In this document: positions 35,632 to 45,374 of the stretch, in pieces | How the letters are laid out: every line of letters starts with the position of its first letter | Numbering within the stretch: position 1 is the stretch's first letter | Source of the DNA: an uncultured Collinsella sp. | GTDB lineage: Bacteria; Actinomycetota; Coriobacteriia; Coriobacteriales; Coriobacteriaceae | DNA length: 64,000 nucleotides | NCBI GenBank assembly: GCA_900541685.1 | Contig: UQKM01000001.1 | Location: 186,001 to 250,000 of the forward strand | Direction of reading: 5' to 3' | Notes under the pieces: model-generated | What the model was told of the DNA's origin: nothing | The model's input: the letters and a program-made list of their open reading frames with translations, nothing else | Database searches by the model: none | Program-made: the position numbers and the translations under genes

Positions 35632-36723
35632 CTAGCGTTTCTTTCCTCGGAAGAAAAAGCCGTGCAGTGAGGGCTTGAGCCCGCGGTTGGCGCGACGCTC
35701 CTCGACGCGCTCGTGGATCGAAGCGACGCGCTCGATGACCTCGTCGGGAATCGGCACGTCGGGATTCATGTTCTCGACCTGGCTGACCTCGGCGGCGGCG
35801 ACCTGGTCGATAATGGGCACATCGTCGCGCGAGATGACAGGTGTGGCGTCTTCCTTCATCTTGCGATAACGCTGCATCATGTCGGTCTGTAGCTGCTGGG
35901 CCGAAGGCGGCGTCCAGATGATGGCGTTGGCGCCGGCGGCGATAGTCTCACGGATGCTCTCGGGCGTCTTGCCGCCCGGTGCGATGAGCGGCAGGTTGGG
36001 ATAGTGCTCGCGCAGCTCGCGCAGGACCTGCGGCGTGTTCTTTCCGGCCGCGATGTTGAGGATCTTGGCGCCGGCGCGCACTTTGGCATGCGCATCATCG
36101 TCGCAACGTACGACCGTGGCGATGACGGGGATATCGGCGATGTTGGTGATGTGCTCGACCATCTCGGCGGTGGCAGGGGAGTTGACCACACAGCCCGCCG
36201 CGCCCTGCATCTCGGAGACGGCTGCCATCTGCACGGAGCGCTTACCAGTGGTGGTGCCACCGCCCACACCTACAAAGACCGGGCACTCGGCAACGGTCAA
36301 CAACGCCTGCGTAATGGCCGGCTGTGGCGTGAAGGGGTAAACGGCAAAGACGGCATCGGCGTTGGAGTTGCGGATGACCGCGACGTCGGTGGTGTAGATA
36401 AGCGATTTGATACGACGACCGAAGAGCGTAAAGCCGCTAGCCTCTTCGATCTCGTCGGGCATACGGAGGGCCGCCTTTCGCAAGCGCCCGTCGATGGGCA
36501 GCGGCTCCATGGGAAGCAGTCCGTTGGGGGTCACGGCTACCTGGGGTTCGGTGAACTCGTCTGCGAGCTCGACCTCGGAGAAATCGACCGAGGCGACGAT
36601 GTCCTCGTGAACCTCGGCGGGCACATCGATGGGGGCTTGGTCGTTTGCCGCGGCAGGCGTGTCGAAGGAGCTGGTGCCGACGAAGGCGTCGACGCGCTCA
36701 TTTAGATCGTTGAGGGTATCCAT
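35632..36723 (-). CDS. Putative TIM-barrel protein of unknown function
   Basis: A 363-residue protein. Residues 1-80 are acidic and variable. The centre alternates strands and helices in a TIM-barrel pattern (ADAVFAVYPFTPQPAITQAL, PVFVGVGGGTTTGKRS, AAGCVVNSPATAEMVEHI, KILNIAAGKNTPQVLREL, LPLIAPGGKTPESIRETI, GANAIIWTP). Gly-rich loops after strands suggest phosphate binding. C terminus is basic (FFFRGKKR). I do not recognise a specific enzyme. ATG is preceded by GAGCCTCC. Confidence 0.6.
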   Translation of the reverse strand: MDTLNDLNERVDAFVGTSSFDTPAAANDQAPIDVPAEVHEDIVASVDFSEVELADEFTEPQVAVTPNGLLPMEPLPIDGRLRKAALRMPDEIEEASGFTLFGRRIKSLIYTTDVAVIRNSNADAVFAVYPFTPQPAITQALLTVAECPVFVGVGGGTTTGKRSVQMAAVSEMQGAAGCVVNSPATAEMVEHITNIADIPVIATVVRCDDDAHAKVRAGAKILNIAAGKNTPQVLRELREHYPNLPLIAPGGKTPESIRETIAAGANAIIWTPPSAQQLQTDMMQRYRKMKEDATPVISRDDVPIIDQVAAAEVSQVENMNPDVPIPDEVIERVASIHERVEERRANRGLKPSLHGFFFRGKKR

Positions 36724-36913
36724 GGAGGCTCGATTCTATGTGATGACGGCCGGCAGGGTGCCGGCAGCGTTGTGCTTGCTAAATCGTTTGACGAGTTGAT
36801 TTTTCCCCGCCGCGTCCTCCGTTAGACCGAAGGGCGGCGAACGTGAAGGAGCTGTGGTGGCGGGGATCGAGGTGCTATCTTGAAAGTCCCGTTTAAAAGA
36901 GAGGTGACGCGGT

Positions 36914-37084
36914 ATGGAATTTTCGGCAATGTTGGGCTCGATTGGCCTATGCGTGGGCGCAATCGTAGCCGCCGCGGTCATCTACTTTGTGGTCACGGCC
37001 ATTAAGGGAAAAAGGGCCGAACGCAAGGAGCGCACGATGCTTAAACAGCATCGCGACCAGCAGGGCAAACGCGCACAGAGATAG
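36914..37084 (+). CDS. Small single-pass membrane protein
   Basis: A 56-residue protein: one membrane helix (SIGLCVGAIVAAAVIYFVVT, residues 9-28) and a basic, helical cytoplasmic tail (KGKRAERKERTMLKQHRDQQ). ATG follows GAGGTGACGCGGT. Function unknown. Start, stop and helix all look coherent, so it is probably real. Confidence 0.65.
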   Translation: MEFSAMLGSIGLCVGAIVAAAVIYFVVTAIKGKRAERKERTMLKQHRDQQGKRAQR

Positions 37085-37108
37085 CTTGTTGAGTTTTGGA
37101 TCCGTGCG

Positions 37109-38212
37109 CTAGCTGCGTTTTCGGATCAGGGCAATGTAGAAGCCCTCAAAGTCGCGGCTAGGCGGAATGGTCAGCGTGCCGGGCATACCGTTGGCGACGG
37201 ACGAGACGTGGCTGGCGGCGATGGCCTCGGTGAGGGCGTTGCACTCGATGCGTGGCTCTTCGCCAACTTCCTGAGCACGGCGCGTTTCACTTTCGCTCGG
37301 CGTGCCGTCGAGGGGGATAAGCTCGCAATCCATGTGCTTGTCGAGGGCCTCTTGCAGGGCGTCCTCGTTTTCCTGCGGCAAGATCGAACAAGTCGAATAG
37401 ACGAGCGTGCCGCCCGGTTTGAGGGCTCCCATGGCGCGGTCCAGAAGTGCTCGCTGCGAGCGGGCGCACCTGCTCAGCAACTGCTCGGTGAGGCCGCGCA
37501 GGCTCTTCTCGTTGCCGCTGACGACTGTGCCCGTGCCGGTGCAGGGAGCGTCGAGCAGGATACGGTCAAAGCGGAAGAACTCGTCGAGCTCGCGTGCGTC
37601 GATGCGCATGACGGGCACGTTTTTTGCGCCTTGGCGGTGGAGGTTGGCTTCGAGCTTCTCGGCGCGGGGAATGCTCATCTCGCAGGCGGTGAGGTGTGCC
37701 TGGCCCTGGGTGAGGGCGGCGATCTGCGTCGTCTTGCCGCCGGGGGCCGCGCACATGTCCAGGATGTCCTCGCCGGCCTGGGCGCCCAAGACCAACGGCG
37801 GCATCATGGACGACAGACTTTGCAAGTAGATCTTGCCGTCGCGGTAGATGTCGAGGTCCCACAGGTCGGAAACCTGGGCCTCGGGCAGGATGGAAGCGTC
37901 CGGGTACCATGCGACGGGGCGGTGGGCGATGCCGGCGGCATCGAGCGCCGCGGCGATGTCCTCGGCGGTTGCCTTGAGCGTGTTGGCGCGCAGCGTGACC
38001 GGGCGTGTGGCCGCGGCGCCGAAGCCCTCGATCATAAGCTCGGCATCGGCGGGCACATAGGCGCCGGCGACCGTGTCGACCATAAAGCGCGGCAGGTCGG
38101 CGGCGCAGGGAAGGGCGGCAAGCTGGTCGGAAAGCTCGGTGGCGGCAAACTGCCTGAGCTTGAGCTCGGCCTTGACCTGCTTTTTCTGCTTACGACGACG
38201 CGGCTTGGACAT
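37109..38212 (-). CDS. RsmB/RsmF-type rRNA m5C methyltransferase
   Basis: A 367-residue NOL1/NOP2/Sun-family SAM-dependent enzyme expected to make 5-methylcytosine in rRNA. Seen: SAM motif LDMCAAPGGKTTQIA, DAPCTGTGTV (PC motif) and TCSILPQEN (catalytic cysteine), with a variable N-terminal RNA-binding region (MSKPRRRKQKKQVKAELKLR basic). AAGGAAAGACGG precedes the ATG. Confidence 0.9.
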   Translation of the reverse strand: MSKPRRRKQKKQVKAELKLRQFAATELSDQLAALPCAADLPRFMVDTVAGAYVPADAELMIEGFGAAATRPVTLRANTLKATAEDIAAALDAAGIAHRPVAWYPDASILPEAQVSDLWDLDIYRDGKIYLQSLSSMMPPLVLGAQAGEDILDMCAAPGGKTTQIAALTQGQAHLTACEMSIPRAEKLEANLHRQGAKNVPVMRIDARELDEFFRFDRILLDAPCTGTGTVVSGNEKSLRGLTEQLLSRCARSQRALLDRAMGALKPGGTLVYSTCSILPQENEDALQEALDKHMDCELIPLDGTPSESETRRAQEVGEEPRIECNALTEAIAASHVSSVANGMPGTLTIPPSRDFEGFYIALIRKRS

Positions 38213-38248
38213 CCGTCTTTCCTTCCCATTCCATTACATGTCGAGTGT

Positions 38249-40399
38249 TTAGTACTGGCTCTCGTGCTTGCTAAAGAAGTCGAAGCGCGGGGGCAGCGGC
38301 TTCACGCGGTGCTCGCCGGGCTTCTCGCCCAGGATCTCCACGAACTCGTCCGTGGAGGCAAAGATGTTATCCCAGCTAAAGAAAGCGACCGGGTCGACGT
38401 CGAAGTACTCGCAGATGAGCTCGCAGCCGGCAGGGACGATGCCGTGCATGAGCACGGTCGCCACGCGCAGCTCGGTAAAGGCGTCGACGAGGGCCTGCGT
38501 CATCGCGGCGTTTGCTGGCTTGCCTTCGAGCTTGTTGGCGGCCTTGGAAGCGTCGCTCCAGCGCTTGTTGGCGGCGCGCAGGTAGTCGTCGCACACGGCA
38601 AGCGCGCGGTGCGTCTCGAACTTGTACATAGCCTGCTCAAAGGCGAGAGCTGCCTGCTCGGCGGCTTCGACCACGGCGGCAGAGGCCGCACCGGCGGGGA
38701 TGCAGCCGTTGCGATAGGGGCTCTCGTCGCCTTCCTTGACGGCGACGCCGTAGAAGCAGCTGCGGGCCAGGCGGTTGAAGACGCCGGTCAGCAGCGCGCT
38801 CTCCTTAAGGGCCGGATCGATAACGCGCTTGTCGTCGCAGGCACGCACCTCGTTGCCGTCCTTGTCCTTGCCGGTCACACGCGTGTCGTATGCCTTGGGG
38901 CTAAAGCTCACCGGCTTCTCGGATAGGCCGAGCGACAGCCAGTGCGCGCGCATCTGCTCGCAGGTGTAGTGGTTGAGCAGGTCGTCTGCCGGCGGGGGAG
39001 GGGTCTGCGAGGACGAGCTCGCCTTTTTGCCCATGTAGAGCAGGTGATAGCAGGCGCTGACGGTGCTCTGCGTAAGGTCCCAACCCAGGGCCTCCCACAT
39101 GGCGGTTTGCGCGATGCAGTAGAAATAGATGTTGTCCTGACCGATGAACTGGTAGATCTGCGCGTCGTCCGAGCACCACCAGTCGCGCCAGTCGAGCGAG
39201 CTGTGCTGGTAGGTGGGCACGGGGACCTGCGTGGAATCGGCGGCGGGCTCGCCCATGAGGGCGGCATCCTGGGCGGCGACGCCCTCGGTCACGCCGGCGG
39301 CCTTGGCATCGCGTGCGAGCACGGTGCGAGTGTAGCTGATGGGCGCCCACAGGCTCTCGGGCCAGCACCAGCAGGTGACGTCGGTTACGCCGTCAACCTC
39401 GGGCACCGGAACGCCCCAGTCGATGTTGCCGGTGATGCGGAAGGGCACGAGCGCCTTGCCGCTGCGGAAGCGCACGCCGCCGTTGGCGAGCACCGCGTGG
39501 GCGTCGTCGCGCTCCTTCCAGCTGGGGAAGGTGACGGTAAAGCTGCTCTTGTTGCCCTCGGGCTCCAGCACGGTGTGCTCGGGGAGCTGGTCCTCGACGG
39601 CATCGAAGGCCTCGCGGAACTTGTTCTGGATGTAGAGCTGAGCCGGCAGCAGCCACTCCTCCATGGTCTTGGAGACCACGGAGCGAACCTGCGGGTTCTG
39701 GGCGAGCTTGGCGGTGTAGGTCTTCATAAAGTCGAGGTAGGCCGGCAGGTCAAAGTAGAGATTGTCGACCGGGCGCAGCTCGGGCACCTCGCCGGTGAGC
39801 TGGCTCTTGGGCGCGATGAGCTCCTCGGGCTCAAACTGGTGGCCCAGATCGCACTCGTCGGCATAAGCCTTCTCGGACTTGCAGCCCTGGATGGGGCAGC
39901 GGCCGATGACCTGGCGGCCGTTGAGGAACGTGCCGGCCTTGGCATCGTAGAACTGCAGCGTGGAGCGCTTGGAGATGGTGCCCTGCTCGTGCAGGCGCTC
40001 GATAATCTCGGCAGTCACCTCGTTGTGGATCTGGGCCGCCGGCTCAAGGCCCGAGCCGCCGTAGATGTCGCAGCTGATGTTGTAGTTGTTGAGGGTCGCG
40101 GCCTGGCGGGAGTGATTGGACTCGACATACTCGCCGATGGACTTGTCGTAGCCCTCGTTCTCCTTGAGCTTGCGGTAGCTCTCCATGATGGGCGAACCGT
40201 AGCAGTCGGTGCCCGAGGTGAAGATGACGTTTTCGCGGCCCAGGCGGTCGCGCAGGAAGCGGGCGAAGAAGTCGGCCGGGACAAAGACGCCGCCGACGTG
40301 GCCAAAGTGCAGACCCTTGTTGCCGTAGGGCTCGCCGGCGGTAACGATGGCGCGGCGCGGCCAGCTGGGACGGTCGTTCATGGAGTATTTGGATGCCAT
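38249..40399 (-). CDS. Divergent MetRS-like class I aminoacyl-tRNA synthetase
   Basis: A 716-residue class I synthetase most like methionyl-tRNA synthetase (AGEPYGNKGLHFGHVGG; GTDCYGSPIMESYRK; zinc-type CPIQGC...C cluster; DWGVPVPEVDG). The HIGH motif is HFGH and the KMSKS position reads KKASSSSQ, so the second lysine of KMSKS is Ser. An anticodon-binding-like helical region follows (ALAFEQAMYKFETHRALAVC). It may be a paralogue rather than the housekeeping enzyme; whether it charges tRNA is unknown. The frame extends to 40483, but ATG 40399 follows GAAGGAGTCCC. GATAAT (near 40485) on the minus strand may be the -10. Confidence 0.8.
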   Translation of the reverse strand: MASKYSMNDRPSWPRRAIVTAGEPYGNKGLHFGHVGGVFVPADFFARFLRDRLGRENVIFTSGTDCYGSPIMESYRKLKENEGYDKSIGEYVESNHSRQAATLNNYNISCDIYGGSGLEPAAQIHNEVTAEIIERLHEQGTISKRSTLQFYDAKAGTFLNGRQVIGRCPIQGCKSEKAYADECDLGHQFEPEELIAPKSQLTGEVPELRPVDNLYFDLPAYLDFMKTYTAKLAQNPQVRSVVSKTMEEWLLPAQLYIQNKFREAFDAVEDQLPEHTVLEPEGNKSSFTVTFPSWKERDDAHAVLANGGVRFRSGKALVPFRITGNIDWGVPVPEVDGVTDVTCWCWPESLWAPISYTRTVLARDAKAAGVTEGVAAQDAALMGEPAADSTQVPVPTYQHSSLDWRDWWCSDDAQIYQFIGQDNIYFYCIAQTAMWEALGWDLTQSTVSACYHLLYMGKKASSSSQTPPPPADDLLNHYTCEQMRAHWLSLGLSEKPVSFSPKAYDTRVTGKDKDGNEVRACDDKRVIDPALKESALLTGVFNRLARSCFYGVAVKEGDESPYRNGCIPAGAASAAVVEAAEQAALAFEQAMYKFETHRALAVCDDYLRAANKRWSDASKAANKLEGKPANAAMTQALVDAFTELRVATVLMHGIVPAGCELICEYFDVDPVAFFSWDNIFASTDEFVEILGEKPGEHRVKPLPPRFDFFSKHESQY

Positions 40400-40532
40400 G
40401 GGACTCCTTCGCATATAGGTAAGAGCGCGGCCGGGCACGGGGTTCGGCGGCGCGGTGGTCAATTCGTGCATATCGTTCGACATTATCGCACATGCGGGCG
40501 GGTGCGTGGCAGGGGCGCTATCCTAAGATGCT

Positions 40533-41099
40533 ATGAATGAGATTTCCAACATACATGCGTTTGAGGACGAGGTTTTTCTGCACGCTTGCTTCGTGTGGGG
40601 GATGGCCGTGATCGCGGTGTTTGCCGTGTGCCTGGTGCCGGTGTTTATGCTGTTGGGCGGGCCTGCGGACTTGGACGCGGCTGAGGCGGGCGGCTGGACC
40701 ACCGTCGTGGGCTGGATGGTCGGTGTGGCTGCGGTTTCTGCAGCGTCGTTTGCCGTGCACGAGCTGGTGCATGCGGTGTTTTTTAAGCTGCTGGCGCCTG
40801 CGGGCGCGCATGTGACCTTTGGCGCGAATCGTGAGACGGCGATGATCTATGCCTGCGCCGAGGGCGTCGTGTATTCGCGTCGGCGGTACATGGCGGTTTG
40901 CCTGGCGCCGACGGTTGTTTTGACGGTGGCGTTTGCCCTGGGGTTTGCGTTCTCGGGCTATCCGCTGCTGTGCTACCTGGCGGCTGGTCTGCACTTGTCG
41001 GGCTGCGTGGGCGATTGGTATTACGTGCGGACCATCCTGCGCGACCGCCGCATTGTCGCCTGCGAGGATACGTCCTTTGGCGTGCGCTTTTTCGGGTGA
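40533..41099 (+). CDS. DUF3267-type membrane metalloprotease-like protein
   Basis: A 188-residue membrane protein with about four helices and an HExxH-like zinc motif, HELVH (about residue 76), characteristic of DUF3267. ATG has no strong ribosome site, and TATCCT lies eight bases before it, so a very short leader is possible. It ends 10 bases before queH. Confidence 0.75.
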   Translation: MNEISNIHAFEDEVFLHACFVWGMAVIAVFAVCLVPVFMLLGGPADLDAAEAGGWTTVVGWMVGVAAVSAASFAVHELVHAVFFKLLAPAGAHVTFGANRETAMIYACAEGVVYSRRRYMAVCLAPTVVLTVAFALGFAFSGYPLLCYLAAGLHLSGCVGDWYYVRTILRDRRIVACEDTSFGVRFFG

Positions 41100-41109
41100 G
41101 GAGATGTTG

Positions 41110-41685
41110 ATGAGGCCGTTGTTGTTGCACGCTTGCTGTGCGCCGTGCTCACTTGAGCCGGTTCGCTTGCTGCGCGAAGAGGGGTTTGAACCCACGATTT
41201 GCTGGACCAACCCCAATATTCAGCCGCGCGATGAATGGCAGCGCCGCTTGGACGAGCTACGCCGGTGGTGTGCCGATGGCGACATCGAGCTCATCGAAGC
41301 GGGGGAGGACCGCGAGCGCTGGGAGGCCGGCGTGGCCCCGCTGGGCGCCGATCGACCCCGTCGCTGTCGCGCGTGCTATGCCCTGCGCTTGGCCGAGGCG
41401 TGCCGCGTGGCCCAGGAGCGCGGGTTTGAGTTTGTGGGCACGACGCTCGCCGTCTCGCCGTATCAGCTGTTCGATACCTGCAATGATGTTTTGGAGCGTC
41501 TGGCTGTCGCCCGCGGTCTCACCCCGGTGATTCGCGATTTTCGCCCGTATTACCCCGAGGCGACACGTCGTTCGCGCGAGCTTGGCATGTATCGGCAGAA
41601 CTACTGTGGTTGCCGCTTCTCGGCTGTCGAGGCGGCCATGGACCGCGCCCGCATCCGCGACGAGCGCAAAGCCGCCAAAAAGTAG
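41110..41685 (+). CDS. queH: Epoxyqueuosine reductase QueH
   Basis: A 191-residue [4Fe-4S] enzyme that reduces epoxyqueuosine to queuosine in tRNA, the non-cobalamin alternative to QueG. The N-terminal HACCAPCSL, CRACYALRL and C-terminal QNYCGCRFS cysteine motifs are present. ATG 41110 sits six bases after GAGGAG; an ATG at 41104 abuts the ribosome site. Followed by queA, the preceding step of the pathway. Confidence 0.9.
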   Translation: MRPLLLHACCAPCSLEPVRLLREEGFEPTICWTNPNIQPRDEWQRRLDELRRWCADGDIELIEAGEDRERWEAGVAPLGADRPRRCRACYALRLAEACRVAQERGFEFVGTTLAVSPYQLFDTCNDVLERLAVARGLTPVIRDFRPYYPEATRRSRELGMYRQNYCGCRFSAVEAAMDRARIRDERKAAKK

Positions 41686-41749
41686 TTCGTTTGGGACGTC
41701 AGCCTGCTAGGATGTAGAGCGGACTTTAGCTATATAAGGAGTATCCGAC

Positions 41750-42967
41750 GTGTCTATGCGTACCGATGATTTTGACTACAACCTTCCTGAGGAACTGATT
41801 GCCCAGGCTCCTGCCGAGCCGCGCGACTCCTGCCGCCTGCTGGTGGTTGATCGCAAAGGCTCCGAGACAGGAACGCCGCTAGAGCATGGCGGTACCGTTG
41901 AGCACCGCATCTTCCGCGACATCATCGACTATATCGAGCCGGGCGATGTGCTCGTCATCAACCAGACGCGCGTGATGCCGGCCCGTCTTATCGGTCGCAA
42001 GGCTGGCTCGGGCGGTGTGGTCGAGACGCTGCTGCTCAAGCGCCGCGAGGATGTTGACCCGCTGGGTCACGTTTGGGAGTGCCTGGTCAAGCCGGGCAAG
42101 CGCCTGAAGCCCGGTGCTCAGATTGAGTATCGCGCCGGTGGCGCCCATGCGCCCGAGGGGGCTCCCGTGGTGCTGATGGCCGAGGTCATCGACTTTGTCA
42201 CCGATAGCCGCGGCGGTCGTCTGGTGCGTTTTGAGCCGGCCGGTTGCAATGCCGCCGGTGACCCGCGCACGCTCGACGAGGCCATCCATGCTGCCGGCCA
42301 CGTGCCGCTGCCGCCTTACATTACCGATTACGAGGGCGATCCCGAGAAGTACCAGACCGTCTACGCCATGAAGGAGGAGCACTCGGCTGCCGCTCCTACG
42401 GCGGGTCTGCATTTTACGCCCGAGCTTATGGCTGCCATTGAGGCCAAGGGCGCGAAGTTTGCCGCCGTCGAGCTCGAGGTGGGCATCGATACCTTCCGTT
42501 TGGTGGAGGAGGACGATCCCACGCAGCATGTGATGCACACCGAGCGCTACCACGTGTCGCAGGAGGTTGTCGACGCTGTGCATAAGGCTAAGGCCGAGGG
42601 GCATCGCGTGATCGCCGTCGGCACCACTGCAGTGCGCTCGCTCGAGAGCGCCTTTGACGCGGATGCCCCGGTGTCCGATCCGGCCGTGACAGCGCGTTAT
42701 TTTGAAGGCCGTGAGGACGGCGCCGACACGCTCGGCCGCGGTGACATCGTGGTGCGCGAGAACGCGACGACGCAGCTCTACCTCATGCCTGGCTCGACCT
42801 ATCACGTGGTCGACGCGCTGATCACGAACTTCCACGTGCCGCGCTCTACGCTCATGATGCTCGTGAGCGCGCTGGCCACCCGCGACCAGATCATGGATGC
42901 CTACGCCGCTGCTATCGAGGAGCGCTATCGCTTCTTCAGCTTTGGCGACGCGATGCTCATTTGTTAG
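41750..42967 (+). CDS. queA: tRNA preQ1 ribosyltransferase-isomerase QueA
   Basis: A 405-residue SAM-dependent enzyme that transfers and isomerises the ribosyl group of SAM onto preQ1-tRNA to give epoxyqueuosine. Signatures: DDFDYNLPEELIAQ, LVINQTRVMPARL, EHSAAAPTAGLHF, VGIDTFRLV and NFHVPRSTLMMLVSA. The GTG at 41750 is eight bases after AAGGAG; ATG 41756 is too distant. Its stop is followed directly by a structured intergenic repeat. Confidence 0.95.
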   Translation: MSMRTDDFDYNLPEELIAQAPAEPRDSCRLLVVDRKGSETGTPLEHGGTVEHRIFRDIIDYIEPGDVLVINQTRVMPARLIGRKAGSGGVVETLLLKRREDVDPLGHVWECLVKPGKRLKPGAQIEYRAGGAHAPEGAPVVLMAEVIDFVTDSRGGRLVRFEPAGCNAAGDPRTLDEAIHAAGHVPLPPYITDYEGDPEKYQTVYAMKEEHSAAAPTAGLHFTPELMAAIEAKGAKFAAVELEVGIDTFRLVEEDDPTQHVMHTERYHVSQEVVDAVHKAKAEGHRVIAVGTTAVRSLESAFDADAPVSDPAVTARYFEGREDGADTLGRGDIVVRENATTQLYLMPGSTYHVVDALITNFHVPRSTLMMLVSALATRDQIMDAYAAAIEERYRFFSFGDAMLIC

Positions 42968-43303
42968 TTACGCGGTTCTACGAACCGCGTAACCAGTTGA
43001 CGCTGCAAACGCCCCTAAGCGGCAATCTGACGTTCAATCGTCGGGCATGACCAGAAGGTCAATGCCCTCCTCTTTCACGTCACCTTGCTCGCTTAGGGGC
43101 GTTTTCGCTGACTTTGCCAAAGCATCGGCAGGTACTCATTGGGGACGTACTTAAATGAGTGCCTGCAGAATGAGAGTGGATAATCTCCCGTTTTTGGCCT
43201 GCTTGGGGGCTCAAAGTGGGAGATTATCCACTCTCGTCATTGGGCTAGTCGTTGGGGACGTTCTTGTTTGACTAGTCGTTTAAGAACGTCCCCAATGACT
43301 ACT
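42967..43303. repeat. Composite structured intergenic repeat, copy 1 (five stems)
   Basis: The 331-bp gap is almost wholly stems. A: GTTACGCGGTT (42967) / AACCGCGTAAC (42983). B: perfect 14-bp outer stem, AAACGCCCCTAAGC (43007) / GCTTAGGGGCGTTT (43091), around an inner GGGCAT-GACCAGAAGGTC-aATGCCC hairpin (43043-43067). C: ACTCATT-GGGGACG...AAATGAGT (about 43134-43160). D: perfect 17-bp AGAGTGGATAATCTCCC (43173) / GGGAGATTATCCACTCT (43218). E: TTGGGGACGTTCTT (43252) / AAGAACGTCCCCAA (43282). A-D recur in order at 46177-46482. Its right end overlaps the next gene's stop. Confidence 0.85.
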
Positions 43304-45080
43304 TGCTTGCGAACAGCCAGACTAGGATGATCGCCAGGATTGCGGCGACGATGCAGACGATGGCGCCGGTGAATTTGATGCGTGAGTCGCGGGTGCGCTC
43401 TCGTACGTCATCCTCGGTAGCCTCGAGCTGGGCCACTTCGCGCTCGGTTTCGGCGTGTTCGGCTTTGTCTCGGGCCAAGGATCCTGCAAGCGACTCAGTG
43501 ATCTCTGGGTGGTCGTGCACCTCGGTCGCCTGTTCGATGATCGACTGTGCATGTGCGGCATCTGCTTGGGCGTTGGCGATGGTCTGCTCCTGGTCGCGGC
43601 GTGCCTTGTCCTCCGCGGCGATCTTCTCGCGCAGTTCGCGCTGACGAGTCGCGGCGGCAGTCTTCGCCGTCTGCAACTCGTCGCGCGCGGCATCGGCTTC
43701 GGTCGTCACGGCTTGGTGCGCGCGTTTTGCGTCGGCGATAGGGGCTTGAGCCTGCTCGACGGCCTGCTCGGCGGCGGCAAGTGAATGCTCAAGATCGGCG
43801 GTCACGCGCGGAATGTCTTCCTCGGCCTTGCGGAGGGCGTCGGCAGCGTCGGAGATTTGCATAGACAGCTCGCTGGTGCGCACGGTGTAATTGGCGGGAT
43901 TTGCCGAAGGGTTGCGCTGCAGCTCGGCATACTCGCGACGCAAGGTCTCGAGCTGTGCGCGCGTAGCATCGGCAGTTTGTCGTGCGGCGGCGACACCGGT
44001 ATCGCGCTCAGCCTTCACTTTGTCGCGGATGCGCTTGGAATCCTCAAGGCGACGAACCAGGCGGTTGCCGGTCTCGCGCGAACTCGCCTCGCGGGCTTCC
44101 ACGGCGTCGAGTGCAGCCTTCAGGCGGAGCTCGGTCGCATCGTCCTCTGCCTTCATTTGCTCGAGCTGGCCCTTGAGCTCAGTCGCTTTGGCGGCATGGG
44201 CGTCGCGGTCAATCTCGGCGGCCGCAGCGGTCTTTTGTGCCGTGGCGATTGCCTGGCGCTGGTCGGCGATGATCTGATCGTAGCGGCCTGCGATGTCCTG
44301 GCGCGTCTCGAGCTCCTCTGCCTGGTCGGCGATGCGCTGCTCAAGCTCGGACAGGTGGGCGCGGGCATCGGCGAGTGCCTTCTTGGCGGCGTTCATCTCG
44401 CGCATGGCCGACGCGCCCTGGGCGATAAAAGTGCCCACGGCGTTCGCGGTGTTCGAGACGGCGGTCCCCAGATCGCGGCTCGCGGCGGGGGAGTGCGGGG
44501 CGGTCGGGCGAGCGGTGTCGGCAGCGTCCGCATCGGTAGCCTGCGGCGCGGCGATATTGCCGGTGCCGCCTTCGATCACGGAAAAGCCCGCTGCGTGTGG
44601 GTCGACCGCGTCGGTGCCGATCGTGGGGTGCTCGAGTTGCAGGAACGAGGGCATGGTGCTGCCCTGGTCGGCAACCGGGGTCTCGCCGGGCACAAACGTC
44701 GAGGCGGCCTCGGCAGCTTCCTCTTCCTCGGCGTCGACATCGGCATCGGCGACAGCGTCTTTCATCGCTTTGACGGCATCCATCATGGAGTCCATGACGG
44801 CGTCGAGCTCTTCTTCCGAAGACACCTCGATGGGGCCTGCTGCTTGCGGAGCGTTCTCAGCCTTGGGCTCAGTATCGCTCGGGTCCGGCTGCTCTAGTTG
44901 CTCTTCTTTGTCTTGCTCTGCGGCGACATTTGCGTCTGCGGCCTCGTCTGCGGCGGCAGGAGCCTCCTCGACAGCGGCATCAATGCCGCCATCGCTTCTG
45001 GTGGAAGTATCGCAGTCGTCAATGGTGTCTGCGGAATTATCAATATGCTGTTGAGTCTGGGGGTCCAGCTCGTCTGTCAT
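43299..45080 (-). CDS. Long coiled-coil protein with a C-terminal membrane anchor
   Basis: About 593 residues of unknown function. The N-terminal third is Asp/Glu/Ala-rich and disordered (DEEAADANVAAEQDKEEQLEQ-like). About 210-560 forms long coiled coils rich in Ala, Glu, Gln and Arg (LSELEQRIADQAEELETRQ, ELREKIAAEDKARRDQEQTI). A single C-terminal membrane helix (GAIVCIVAAILAIILVWLFA) anchors it. ATG 45080 or 45086 follow GATGAGGAG. Possible structural or envelope-associated role. Confidence 0.7.
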   Translation of the reverse strand: MTDELDPQTQQHIDNSADTIDDCDTSTRSDGGIDAAVEEAPAAADEAADANVAAEQDKEEQLEQPDPSDTEPKAENAPQAAGPIEVSSEEELDAVMDSMMDAVKAMKDAVADADVDAEEEEAAEAASTFVPGETPVADQGSTMPSFLQLEHPTIGTDAVDPHAAGFSVIEGGTGNIAAPQATDADAADTARPTAPHSPAASRDLGTAVSNTANAVGTFIAQGASAMREMNAAKKALADARAHLSELEQRIADQAEELETRQDIAGRYDQIIADQRQAIATAQKTAAAAEIDRDAHAAKATELKGQLEQMKAEDDATELRLKAALDAVEAREASSRETGNRLVRRLEDSKRIRDKVKAERDTGVAAARQTADATRAQLETLRREYAELQRNPSANPANYTVRTSELSMQISDAADALRKAEEDIPRVTADLEHSLAAAEQAVEQAQAPIADAKRAHQAVTTEADAARDELQTAKTAAATRQRELREKIAAEDKARRDQEQTIANAQADAAHAQSIIEQATEVHDHPEITESLAGSLARDKAEHAETEREVAQLEATEDDVRERTRDSRIKFTGAIVCIVAAILAIILVWLFASK

Positions 45081-45374
45081 AGGCATGTGCTCCTCATCGT
45101 TGTTTGTCACCCTATGATAAAGTCTCGCGCCGACATCCCGCGCGCTGCAGCAAAGTTTCAAAACGTGTTCGATGGCTCGCGTCGATAGCAAAAACTCGGC
45201 CACTTTATCCAGTTTGTACTTGACATTCCCTTCGCCGAAAGACGTTGCGCCGTTCGCCTGCCATGGGCTTTATTTTTCGCTTGAACCCGCTAAAGTTGCA
45301 TTTCAGCTTTTGGCGCGTGAAGTTGGATGCGCGCAGTCGACGGGCAGGCCCGTCGCGATTTGAAAGGACTTTGT

